This document shows, piece by piece, positions 1 to 6,207 of a stretch of 7,700 bases of DNA. Origin of the DNA: an uncultured Sutterella sp. GTDB lineage: Bacteria > Pseudomonadota > Gammaproteobacteria > Burkholderiales > Burkholderiaceae_F. Made by a program: the position numbers and the translations under genes. The DNA lies in contig CABUOH010000047.1 in NCBI GenBank assembly GCA_902493085.1, positions 1 to 7,700 of the forward strand, written 5' to 3'. Below the pieces are notes generated by a model. That model searched no databases and was not told the DNA's origin. It saw nothing but the letters and a program-made list of their open reading frames with translations. The stretch's first letter is position 1, and each line of letters begins with the position of its first letter.

Positions 1-454
1 TGACGGCGTCGTTTGCGATGCGCTCGACTTCGGCCACCTCCTCTTCTGTCATCACGCCACTGAAGTCGCAGGTGATGACGTCGTCGTCCATGTGAAAGCC
101 CACGTTGTCAAAGCCGAACCTCGCGTTGACGATGCCCGAGAAGACGTGCTCGCCCGTGTGGTTCTGCATGTTGTCGAAGCGGCGCTCCCAGTCAAGCACG
201 CCCTTGACGTCCTGCCCGACATCGAACGCCTTTTCACAATAGTGCACGATGCCCGCCGGCGTGCGGCGCACGTCGAACACGGCTGCGCCGTCGAGCGTGC
301 CGTGGTCCGCAGGCTGTCCGCCGCCTTCCGGATAAAAGGCCGTGTCTTCAAGCATGACCTCGAAGCCCTTTTCGCCTTCCACGCATGAGATCACCTTCGA
401 GGTGAATTCGCGGACATAGGGGTCACGATAGAAAAGTTCGGTCATGGCGGTCAT
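1..454 (-). CDS. Alanyl-tRNA editing protein, AlaX type (partial, C-terminus outside window)
   Basis: Trans-editing enzymes of this family hydrolyse Ser-tRNA(Ala) or Gly-tRNA(Ala) in the cytoplasm; they are free-standing relatives of the editing domain of alanyl-tRNA synthetase. The 151 visible residues contain the family signature TAFYPEGGGQPAD (residues 38-50) and the first zinc-ligand motif HTGEH (H99 and H103). The matching downstream Cys/His ligands and any C-terminal DHHA1-like domain would lie beyond base 1. The start at 454 is chosen because AGGAG (461-465 on the plus coordinates) stands 6 bases upstream; the in-frame ATG at 445 is too far from it. The gene is codirectional with the autotransporter upstream but separated from it by a strong terminator, so it is probably transcribed on its own. 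The family call is firm from the two motifs. Whether it is the short or long AlaX form, and its exact amino acid specificity, cannot be seen. Confidence 0.88.
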   Translation of the reverse strand, partial: MTAMTELFYRDPYVREFTSKVISCVEGEKGFEVMLEDTAFYPEGGGQPADHGTLDGAAVFDVRRTPAGIVHYCEKAFDVGQDVKGVLDWERRFDNMQNHTGEHVFSGIVNARFGFDNVGFHMDDDVITCDFSGVMTEEEVAEVERIANDAV

Positions 455-490
455 GGACGGCTCCTGAAAAATCAATACGACGAAGACAAA

Positions 491-519
491 AGTCTATGCC
501 CATTCGGGGAGATGCGCAA
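491..519 (-). promoter_or_regulatory. Possible sigma70 promoter of the AlaX-type gene
   Basis: On the minus strand TTGCGC (514-519) and TAGACT (491-496) are separated by exactly 17 bases, about 37 bases upstream of the start codon at 454. Each hexamer matches the consensus only partly (3/6 and 4/6), so this rests mainly on spacing and position. The -35 hexamer lies inside the right-hand outer arm (minus-strand view) of the nested dyad at 513-598. Confidence 0.3.
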
Positions 520-598
520 AGACGCGTTTTGAATGCCGAGCACCGGAGCCGGCATGAGCCGGAACACCGCCCTCATGGCAATGCTCGCACTTTGCGCA
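513..598. repeat. Nested inverted repeats (potential 86-base stem structure)
   Basis: Three nested dyads share one centre. The outer arms are TGCGCAAAG (513-521) and CTTTGCGCA (590-598), perfect over 9 bases. The middle arms are TGCCGAGCA (534-542) and TGCTCGCA (582-589), complementary with one bulged C. The inner arms are CATGAG (553-558) and CTCATG (572-577). The element fills most of the gap between the AlaX-type gene and the autotransporter terminator. No coding potential was recognised in it. It could be a structured RNA, a protein-binding dyad or a dispersed repeat copy; the sequence alone does not decide. Confidence 0.4.
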
Positions 599-605
599 GT
601 CCATC

Positions 606-650
606 AAAAACGACATCCTCCGGTCTCACACGGAGAATCCGGAGGATGTC
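606..650 (-). terminator. Rho-independent terminator of the autotransporter gene
   Basis: A perfect 12-bp stem, GACATCCTCCGG (612-623) paired with CCGGAGGATGTC (639-650), encloses a 15-base loop. On the minus strand it is followed after one G by five T residues (610-606). It lies 25 bases beyond the stop codon of the autotransporter gene, the expected position and orientation for its transcription terminator. Confidence 0.85.
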
Positions 651-675
651 TTCACGCTATGTCAAGGAAGGATTC

Positions 676-2862
676 TTAATAGGAAAACCTCACCCCGAGA
701 TTGAAGCGGTACGACGTATCGACCTTGGCGCTGGCGGTCGATTCCAGATCCGCGTATACATGAACGTTCGGCGTGGCGTTGAAATTGGCGCCGATGCCGT
801 ACTCGATCCACGTATCGCCAAGATCGTCGGCCAATGTGCGGGTAAAGCCATCCTTGGTAAAGGTTGAGCTGGCTTCGCCCTCCCAATCATGAAGGACGGA
901 CGCGCGAACATAGGCATTGCCGCGGTTGTCCGGACACTTGAGGCCCAGCGCGAAGCCCGCACGTCCAACCAGGCTGTCGATCGAGGCCTGGTTCACGTTG
1001 ACGTTCAGGCTCGTGGTGTAATCGGCGTCAAAGACGTGGCCGTACATCACCTCAACCTGCGGTTCGACGTAAAGGGCATTCTGCATGGGATACAGACGCC
1101 AGCCCGCTTCAGCCGACACCGAAACCGTGTTGGTGTGGTAGCTCCCGGACGAAGCCCCGAGATTGGTCGAGATGTCGAAGCTGTTCTTCATGCGGCCGAT
1201 CTTGCCCGTGACGTCCACGAACATGCCGTTGTCGGCGAGCCAGGATGCGTAACCCGTGAAGGCGTAGAGCGAACTGTCGCCGTTGCCCTGCTTGAAGTCG
1301 TTGCTGCCGTCCGTGTAGGACATCGCGCCGCCGAGCCAAACGCCGGGCGTGACCTGACGGTCGTAACCGAACTGGAAGGAGGTGTATTTGTTGGTGACGT
1401 CCTGAGCGCCATATTTGGCTTTGCCGTTATAGACGCGCGCCCAGACGCCGTTCGACGACGCGGAGGAATCGCGCAGTTCGCCCAGACGCTTGTTCATGTC
1501 GTTGATTTCCGAGCGCCAGACCATGAGGCCGAGGGCGGCCATTTCAGCAATGCCGTGGGTGGAGGCATTCGCCTCAATCTTGACATTCTCGACGCCGCCC
1601 TGATCGTTCGTGACGCCGGTCGCGGCATCAAAGAGCTCGCTGGCTTCCTGAGTGACGCGGACGCCGGCCACATGACCGTCCTCGCCGTCAACGACAACGC
1701 CGGCCAGTGCCTTGAGGTCGTTTTCCGCATTGCCCGTGCTTGCATCACCGGCGCTGACGACGGAAATCGCTTCACCCTTCATAGTGGACTGCTCTCCGAG
1801 ACGCATCTGCCCCGGCGCATTGGCTCCGGTGGCAATCGTCATGACGGTTTCATCAGCGGTCGGCGCATTGAGACTCAGGGTGGATCCTTCCGCAAGCGCG
1901 ACTGCAAGCGCGTTGTTCAGACCGGCGACGCGAGCCGGCACAGCGGCCGAAACAACGCTCGTTGCATTGGACGCGACGGCAAGCGTCTTGCCGGCCGCCA
2001 CATCCACCACGCCAAGCGTCAAGGTGCCGTTGTCTATGGTGATGGTCGCGTCACCTTCAGCCGTGACATTATCGAAACGCGTCGTGCCCGTTGCCCAACC
2101 GCCGGTGCCGCTGCTCCCATACGAGTAGCCGCTCACGACTTGAGTGTTGTCGCCCAACGACAGCGCAGCAACCTTGATGGATGAAGCTTGGGCGAAGGTT
2201 TCAGTACTCTTCGCACTGAACGTCACCGCAGCGTTGTCTTCCACGACGACCTCATTCAAAGTGAATGAATTCGAGGTTCCCGTGACTTTACCGTATGCGT
2301 TGTCATACGCCTGAATATTGACCGCGTTTTTGAGAGGGTCATATTCATCAACAGTGTGCCCCTCAGCCACATCAGTCGTCACCACCAATTTGCGGATGTC
2401 CGCCGTCTTATCGGTAATGTTGCCGCTCATCTGCAATGCAGTATTCAGTCCAAGGCGGAGTTCGGTGATCGTGAGATAGGTCTTCTCAGGATCCAACGCA
2501 ATTCCGTTATCTCTGTCGGTGCCATCAATAACAGCGAAGAATTTATGAGCACCTTCAGTAGGATTATTTGTAAACGAAATTTTATCCAACGAATATGAGA
2601 ATTCGTTTTTATAATCTCCAAGAAGCCAACGTGAAGAAGTATTGAGGAACTTTATGTTCTGACCATTTTCCAACTTTGTTGACGTAGAATCGTTTCCGTT
2701 TCCGCGAAAATGCACGGCATGAGCACCGCCCTCATCTTTCCATGTATGAGTCTTCGTTGCTTCATCAAAACTAGTGCTTGCCTGAGCGCCCGAGCAAGCC
2801 AAAACAGCAGCGACGGCAAGAGCGAGTTTGGCCGGTGTCAATTGACAGTTGAAGGTTTTCAT
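676..2862 (-). CDS. Autotransporter (type Va) with C-terminal beta-barrel, passenger of unknown function
   Basis: The 728-aa product reads as an outer-membrane autotransporter. Residues 1-28 form a Sec signal peptide (basic start, hydrophobic LALAVAAVLA core, AQA/S cleavage). A passenger of roughly 430 residues follows, rich in Thr, Asn, Asp, Gly and short alternating hydrophobic stretches such as ATITIDNGTLTLGVVDV, compatible with a beta-helix but with no recognisable enzymatic motif. A linker containing INDMNKRLGELRD precedes a beta-barrel from about residue 472 (GVWARVYNG) to the end. The chain ends in VRFSY, an aromatic C-terminal residue in the pattern recognised by the BAM complex. The start at 2862 is preferred over an in-frame ATG at 2889 because it begins the signal peptide directly; the Shine-Dalgarno is poor (a GGGGG run about 5 bases upstream). 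A Cys at residue 23 (VLAC) leaves a lipoprotein signal as a minor alternative. The part encoding the first about 220 residues is visibly more AT-rich than the barrel part. Adhesion or other surface roles are possible but not shown. Confidence 0.9.
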   Translation of the reverse strand: MKTFNCQLTPAKLALAVAAVLACSGAQASTSFDEATKTHTWKDEGGAHAVHFRGNGNDSTSTKLENGQNIKFLNTSSRWLLGDYKNEFSYSLDKISFTNNPTEGAHKFFAVIDGTDRDNGIALDPEKTYLTITELRLGLNTALQMSGNITDKTADIRKLVVTTDVAEGHTVDEYDPLKNAVNIQAYDNAYGKVTGTSNSFTLNEVVVEDNAAVTFSAKSTETFAQASSIKVAALSLGDNTQVVSGYSYGSSGTGGWATGTTRFDNVTAEGDATITIDNGTLTLGVVDVAAGKTLAVASNATSVVSAAVPARVAGLNNALAVALAEGSTLSLNAPTADETVMTIATGANAPGQMRLGEQSTMKGEAISVVSAGDASTGNAENDLKALAGVVVDGEDGHVAGVRVTQEASELFDAATGVTNDQGGVENVKIEANASTHGIAEMAALGLMVWRSEINDMNKRLGELRDSSASSNGVWARVYNGKAKYGAQDVTNKYTSFQFGYDRQVTPGVWLGGAMSYTDGSNDFKQGNGDSSLYAFTGYASWLADNGMFVDVTGKIGRMKNSFDISTNLGASSGSYHTNTVSVSAEAGWRLYPMQNALYVEPQVEVMYGHVFDADYTTSLNVNVNQASIDSLVGRAGFALGLKCPDNRGNAYVRASVLHDWEGEASSTFTKDGFTRTLADDLGDTWIEYGIGANFNATPNVHVYADLESTASAKVDTSYRFNLGVRFSY

Positions 2863-3365
2863 GATGACCCCCGAATCGTAACAATTCAAAATCCGTATTG
2901 CTTATTGAACTTTCTCACCTTCATTGGCGCCATAAATTACGGCCGTTGACGCATAAAGCAATTGAAAAAGACAATTAAAATGCGTCACATTAAAATTTCC
3001 CGTTTCAGGAAAATCGTCCCAAAAGCGCCTGAATACCCCTGCCCTTCATCTTTCACCAGAACCTGAAGTTAATTGACAAATACTGCAGCGATATTCGGAA
3101 GACTTTTCCAAGGGTTTGAATTTGCCATTGATCGTTCAATTTGCAAACGCCCGGAGAAAATCAAAATTCAATGCAACAACTCCATTTTTTGTTAAATTCG
3201 AGGGGGGGTATCGTTTTCCCTAATTGACAGCAAAACGACGCAAATTCAGACCTCAATTGTTGCACCCGATCCACACCACCGCCGGACCGCCGCACCTGTC
3301 CGGATGCTTCCTCAACAGGCTGACAAAAAGAAGCGGTCTTCTCCCAATTGCCGAGCGTGCCACGC
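2863..3365. other. AT-rich intergenic region with no recognisable gene
   Basis: About 500 bases between the autotransporter start and the TetR terminator are clearly richer in A and T than the flanking coding DNA, mainly from 2863 to about 3260. They presumably carry the autotransporter promoter, but no convincing -35/-10 pair was found near 2862 on the minus strand. Visible structure includes the imperfect dyad at 3121-3147, a run of seven G (3202-3208), a direct repeat ATTAAAA spaced by 8 bases near 2975-2996, and a small stem CCGGAC (3282-3287)/GTCCGG (3298-3303) without a T tract. Only very short open frames without ribosome binding sites occur. Confidence 0.6.
3121..3147. repeat. Imperfect inverted repeat, possible operator
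   Basis: TTTGC-C-ATTGA (3121-3131) and TCAAT-TT-GCAAA (3136-3147) form a dyad around TCGT with one base of asymmetry in the internal spacers. The inner 14 bases (3127-3140) are a perfect inverted repeat with a 4-base centre. It stands about 260 bases upstream of the autotransporter start. It does not match the FNR box. A regulator binding site is an inference only. Confidence 0.3.
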
Positions 3366-3400
3366 AAAAAGCCCCGGGCGAGTTGATCCTCGTCCGGGGC
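3366..3400 (-). terminator. Rho-independent terminator of the TetR-family gene
   Basis: A 12-bp GC-rich stem (3371-3382 with 3389-3400, one G-U wobble) closes a 6-base loop. Read on the minus strand, the stem is followed at once by five T residues (3370-3366). It begins 29 bases after the TetR stop codon, so transcription of that gene should end here and not run on into the autotransporter. Confidence 0.9.
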
Positions 3401-3429
3401 TTGAAGCTTGCAGCGTCTGTCGGAACCCG

Positions 3430-4020
3430 TCAGTCGCCGGCCTTCCTTTTCACGGCGCCTTCGCCCACGAGACTCTCGTTGATGAAGGCGTAGGCCCGGG
3501 CGTTGAGGTCCGCAAACGGCGGATTCACGCCGAACTTACGCGTATAGAAGAAGCCTTCAAGCGCCATGATCGCGACAAAGCGCGGCACGCGCTCGTTTTC
3601 AGGCAGCGCCTGAATGCGAAACCAGAGCTTTTGGTACCACTCGTGCACGGGCTTCATGAGTTCGTCTTCGTGCACGAAGTTGGAGAGAAGCGCAACGCCC
3701 ACGTCGGCCCAGTCGCGGCTGTCGGCCTCAAAGCTCTTGAACCACTCGACGAAGCCCGGAACGAGCGTCTCGTCGGGCCGTCCCTCGAAGAGCGCTTCGT
3801 GGCGCTGCATCTGCCCTTCAAGATGGGCAGCGTAATCCTCAATGAGCGCGGCGTGAAGGGCACGCTTGTTCTTGAAGTGATACATGCACGCTCCTTTGCT
3901 CACGCCGGCGGCCTGAGCCGCACGGTCCATGGTCAGCGCACCGATGCCGTCCGTCAGGATGATGCTGCGGGCGGCGGCGATGATGGCGGCGCGTGTTCGG
4001 AGGGCTTTTTCACTGCTCAT
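3430..4020 (-). CDS. TetR/AcrR-family transcriptional regulator
   Basis: The 196-aa product has the normal TetR length and layout. The N-terminal DNA-binding domain spans about residues 8-55, with the helix-turn-helix region MDRAAQAAGVSKGACMYHF at residues 31-49 and the family-typical YHFKNKRAL continuation. A variable all-helical ligand-binding and dimerisation domain follows (about 60-190). Proteins of this family are usually homodimeric repressors released from palindromic operators by a small molecule. The start at 4020 places the domain at the expected distance from the N-terminus; the frame remains open upstream, but that extension does not look like TetR sequence. The ribosome binding site is weak (ACGGA about 7 bases upstream). 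The gene follows the urocanate-reductase-like gene in the same direction but lies behind a terminator, so it probably has its own promoter. Its likely targets are the divergent promoters at 5945-6362, where CCGGTCGGTTTT occurs twice. Ligand and targets are inferred; autoregulation is not evident, because that motif is absent from its own upstream region. Confidence 0.9.
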   Translation of the reverse strand: MSSEKALRTRAAIIAAARSIILTDGIGALTMDRAAQAAGVSKGACMYHFKNKRALHAALIEDYAAHLEGQMQRHEALFEGRPDETLVPGFVEWFKSFEADSRDWADVGVALLSNFVHEDELMKPVHEWYQKLWFRIQALPENERVPRFVAIMALEGFFYTRKFGVNPPFADLNARAYAFINESLVGEGAVKRKAGD

Positions 4021-4054
4021 CGGAAATCCGTCGGAAATGGTGATTGATGCAGGG

Positions 4055-4081
4055 ATTGTAACCCGCACGGTCGCATGAAAA
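4055..4081 (-). promoter_or_regulatory. Possible promoter of the TetR-family gene
   Basis: On the minus strand TACAAT (4055-4060), a 5/6 match to the -10 consensus, lies 34 bases upstream of the start codon at 4020. The -35 side is poor: TTTTCA at 15 bases or GTTTTC at 16 bases. These bases overlap the T tract of the preceding terminator, so the promoter would begin where transcription of the upstream gene ends. Confidence 0.4.
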
Positions 4082-4115
4082 CTGCGGCCCGCACCCGAAA
4101 GGAATGCGGACCGCA
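4078..4115 (-). terminator. Rho-independent terminator of the urocanate-reductase-like gene
   Basis: Arms TGCGGCCCGCA (4083-4093) and TGCGGACCGCA (4105-4115) pair over 11 bases with a single G-U wobble when transcribed from the minus strand, with an 11-base loop. One G and then four T (4081-4078) follow. The short T tract suggests moderate strength, so some readthrough into the TetR gene is possible. A second small stem (4124-4129 with 4148-4153) lies between the stop codon and this hairpin. Confidence 0.7.
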
Positions 4116-4180
4116 ATCGTGGACCGGATCCCGCAGGAGACGACGGAATCCGGGAAGCGCGTTTTGCGAGCTTGGTCGCG

Positions 4181-5944
4181 TTACTTCGCGGCCTTAGCGG
4201 CAGCTTCGCCCGCGATGCGGCCGAAGACGATGATGTCCGTGTAGGCATTGCCGCCGAGGCGATTCGTGCCGTGCGTGACGCCGGTCACCTCACCCGCAGC
4301 CCAGAGGCCCGGGATGACCTTGCCTTCGGCCGTCAGGGCTTCAGCCTTTTCGTTGATGCGCACGCCGCCCATCGTGTGGTGGGTCGACGGCACGGCCTTG
4401 ATGACGTAGTACTTGCCCTGCTGCATGTCCATGAGACCCGCGCGGTGGTTGAAGTCCTTGTCATTGCCCTTGCCGGCCATGTCGGAGACGCGCTTGACCG
4501 TCTTCTGGAGCTGGTCGTACGGGATCTTCGTGAAGTCGGCGATGCACTTCAGGTCGTCGCAGGTCGCCATGACGCCCTGCTTCGTGAAGGCTTCGTACTC
4601 GTTGGCATGGGTTGCAACGGTGTTGGAGATCTTGCCGATGTTGTCGTTCCAGAGCACCCAGCAGTAGCGACCCGTCTGATTGAGGATGGCTTCGGAGAGC
4701 ACGTCGCGGCGCTGGAGCTCCTCGACGAAGCGCTTGCCTTCCTGGTTGAGCATGATGGCGCCGTCAAAGCGCGAGTCGGCGATCAATTCGATCGCGCCCG
4801 AGATCGGGTCGCAGATCGGATAGGTCTGGATGTAGCCCATGTTGACGAGTTCGGCGCCGGCGCGTTCAGCCATGTAGAGGGCTTCGCCCGTGGTGCCCGG
4901 AGCATCGGTCGTCTTGAAGCGCTCGTCGATCTTCGGGTTGTACTTCTTCACCATTTCGGGGTTCGCGCCGAAGCCGCCCGTGGCGAGCACGACGCCGCCC
5001 TTGGCGTTGAAGGTGTACTCGGCGCCGTCCATCGTGGCCTTGACGCCGACCACGCGCCCGGACTTGTCCTTGACGAGTTCTTCGGCCTTCATGTTCGTGA
5101 TGACCGGGATGCCGAGCTCATCGGCCTTGGCCTGGAACTTCGAGATGAATTCCGTGCCGGTGTGGCCCACCGGAATCAGGGCGCGCTTGCGGCTGTGGCC
5201 GCCGAAGAAGAAGAGGTTGTCGTCCTCAAAGCGCACGCCGAGATAGTCGCGGCACCACTTGGCGGCATCGAGCGCCTGATGCGTCATCACGTTGATGACC
5301 TTCATGTCGCCCTTGCCGTCGCCGCCCTTGAAGGTGTCTTCGGCGTGGAGTTCGGGCGAGTCGTCGTTGATGCCGAGCTTGGGCTGAACCCAGTTCTTCG
5401 CGACGTTCATTTCAGCGCCCGAGATGAGCGAGTTGCCGCCGACGGCGGGCATCTTTTCAAGCAGGACGACGTTGGCGCCCGCAGCCTTCGCGGTGATGGC
5501 GGCGGAGAAGCCCGCGCCGCCCGCGCCGATCACGACCACGTCGTAATTGCTCGTCTTGGGCAGTTCGCGCGCAACCTTCTTGAGGGCCTTCCTGTCGGCC
5601 TTGGCGAGCGTCACGCCGGCCTTCTTGGCGGCGTCGTTGACGGCATCAATGAAGCCCTTGGCGGAGAACGTGGCGCCCGAGATGAGGTCGACGTCGGTCG
5701 ACGAGAGCGCAACCACCTCGTCCTTGAGGTCCGTGAAGACCTTCTTCGCGAGAATCGGGTTTTCGGCGGTCTTCACGACTTCAATATTCTGAATCTTGCC
5801 GCCGTCGAAGGTGACGGCGACCGTGATGTCGCCGTGCTTGCCCACGCCCGTCCCCTCGACCGTGGTCGGGGCGGCGAAGACGGAAGCGGAAAGCGTGCCG
5901 GCCGCGAGCAGCGCGGCGGCGGAAATGAGAGTCTTCTTGAACAT
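4181..5944 (-). CDS. urdA: Periplasmic flavin reductase of the fumarate reductase/flavocytochrome c family, probable urocanate reductase
   Basis: The 587-aa product should reduce a small unsaturated acid in the periplasm, most likely urocanate to imidazole propionate. Residues 1-24 are a Sec signal peptide (cleavage about VFA/AP). An FMN-binding domain occupies about 33-110, with the flavinylation motif DLISGAT (86-92; Thr92 would carry covalent FMN attached by ApbE). The FAD-binding catalytic domain runs from about 133 to the end, with the dinucleotide motif GAGGAG (140-145), GGNS (169-172), HHTMGG (522-527) and THGTNRLGGNA (557-567). Residues Y375, D390, R413, H522 and R562 are offset by exactly +2 from Y373, D388, R411, H520 and R560 of Shewanella oneidensis UrdA as I remember that numbering; the Tyr is the residue held to distinguish urocanate reductases from fumarate reductases. 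There is no CxxCH, so no haem domain; the donor must be another protein. The start at 5944 has AAGGA 9 bases upstream and begins the signal peptide directly. The gene is divergent from a lyase homologue and followed by a TetR gene. Another acrylate-type substrate remains possible. Confidence 0.85.
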   Translation of the reverse strand: MFKKTLISAAALLAAGTLSASVFAAPTTVEGTGVGKHGDITVAVTFDGGKIQNIEVVKTAENPILAKKVFTDLKDEVVALSSTDVDLISGATFSAKGFIDAVNDAAKKAGVTLAKADRKALKKVARELPKTSNYDVVVIGAGGAGFSAAITAKAAGANVVLLEKMPAVGGNSLISGAEMNVAKNWVQPKLGINDDSPELHAEDTFKGGDGKGDMKVINVMTHQALDAAKWCRDYLGVRFEDDNLFFFGGHSRKRALIPVGHTGTEFISKFQAKADELGIPVITNMKAEELVKDKSGRVVGVKATMDGAEYTFNAKGGVVLATGGFGANPEMVKKYNPKIDERFKTTDAPGTTGEALYMAERAGAELVNMGYIQTYPICDPISGAIELIADSRFDGAIMLNQEGKRFVEELQRRDVLSEAILNQTGRYCWVLWNDNIGKISNTVATHANEYEAFTKQGVMATCDDLKCIADFTKIPYDQLQKTVKRVSDMAGKGNDKDFNHRAGLMDMQQGKYYVIKAVPSTHHTMGGVRINEKAEALTAEGKVIPGLWAAGEVTGVTHGTNRLGGNAYTDIIVFGRIAGEAAAKAAK

Positions 5945-6001
5945 TTGCAATGGTCCTTTGGGTTTCTGGATAACAGGTTTCAGGAGAACACGACGGGACG
6001 C

Positions 6002-6030
6002 ATCATACAGCAAAACATTCTTACCGGTCG
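6002..6030 (-). promoter_or_regulatory. Possible promoter of the urocanate-reductase-like gene
   Basis: On the minus strand TATGAT (6002-6007) is a 5/6 match to the -10 consensus and lies 57 bases upstream of the start codon at 5944. The hexamer 17 bases further upstream (6025-6030, CGACCG) is not -35-like and falls inside the first CCGGTCGGTTTT copy. That fits an operator covering a weak -35 region, but the promoter call itself is tentative. Confidence 0.3.
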
Positions 6031-6035
6031 GTTTT
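6023..6035. promoter_or_regulatory. Operator-like site, copy 1 (candidate TetR-family binding site)
   Basis: ACCGGTCGGTTTT contains the short dyad ACCG-GT-CGGT. The 12-base core CCGGTCGGTTTT is repeated exactly at 6179-6190, and each copy is followed within about a dozen bases by GCGCAT. This copy sits at the presumed -35 region of the reductase gene. TetR-family operators commonly contain ACCG/CGGT half-sites; that the neighbouring regulator binds here is an inference. Confidence 0.45.
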
Positions 6036-6172
6036 TATCGGCGCATTTCACTAGTATTATCCCTTAGAGAACCGGCCTGCACAACCGGAAGAATCCTTGT
6101 CCTTCAAAGGTTTTACATTCAGAACGAGATACATCAGGGTTTTCACGTCCCCGACACGGATCTCCGTAAACA

Positions 6173-6201
6173 TTCCGTCCGGTCGGTTTTGAGCGCATAA
6201 T
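6173..6201 (+). promoter_or_regulatory. Possible promoter of the lyase-homologue gene
   Basis: CATAAT (6196-6201) matches the -10 consensus at 5/6 positions, and TTCCGT (6173-6178) stands 17 bases upstream as a weak -35. Transcription would start near 6208 and give a leader of about 155 bases. The spacer is almost entirely filled by the second operator-like copy, so a bound protein would block RNA polymerase. An alternative plus-strand -10, TATTAT, occurs at 6055-6060. Confidence 0.4.
6178..6190. promoter_or_regulatory. Operator-like site, copy 2 (candidate TetR-family binding site)
   Basis: TCCGGTCGGTTTT repeats the copy at 6023-6035 in the same orientation, 155 bases away. It lies between the presumed -35 and -10 elements of the lyase-homologue promoter. 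The same 12-mer was not noticed elsewhere in the window. Confidence 0.45.
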
Positions 6202-6207
6202 GCCACC

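Noticed and set aside
889..2184. Long plus-strand open frame (431 codons) antisense to the autotransporter
   Set aside because: It is His/Val/Arg/Gly-biased as expected for the complement of GC-rich coding DNA, has no recognisable domain, and the opposite strand encodes a clear signal peptide, linker and barrel.
2886..2933. 15-codon minus-strand frame just upstream of the autotransporter start
   Set aside because: It has no Shine-Dalgarno sequence and is short enough to occur by chance in AT-rich DNA.
3127..3140. FNR-type anaerobic regulator box
   Set aside because: The sequence starts TTGATCG but the second half-site is TTCAA at the wrong spacing, not ATCAA after four bases.
4181..5944. 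Classical flavocytochrome c fumarate reductase with haem domain
   Set aside because: No CxxCH motif is present; the N-terminal module is an FMN-binding domain and the substrate-site residues fit urocanate reductase better.
4172..6067. Long plus-strand open frame (631 codons) antisense to the reductase gene
   Set aside because: It has low-complexity Val/Asp/Leu/His composition and no motif, and mirrors the reductase gene, whose strand carries all family motifs.
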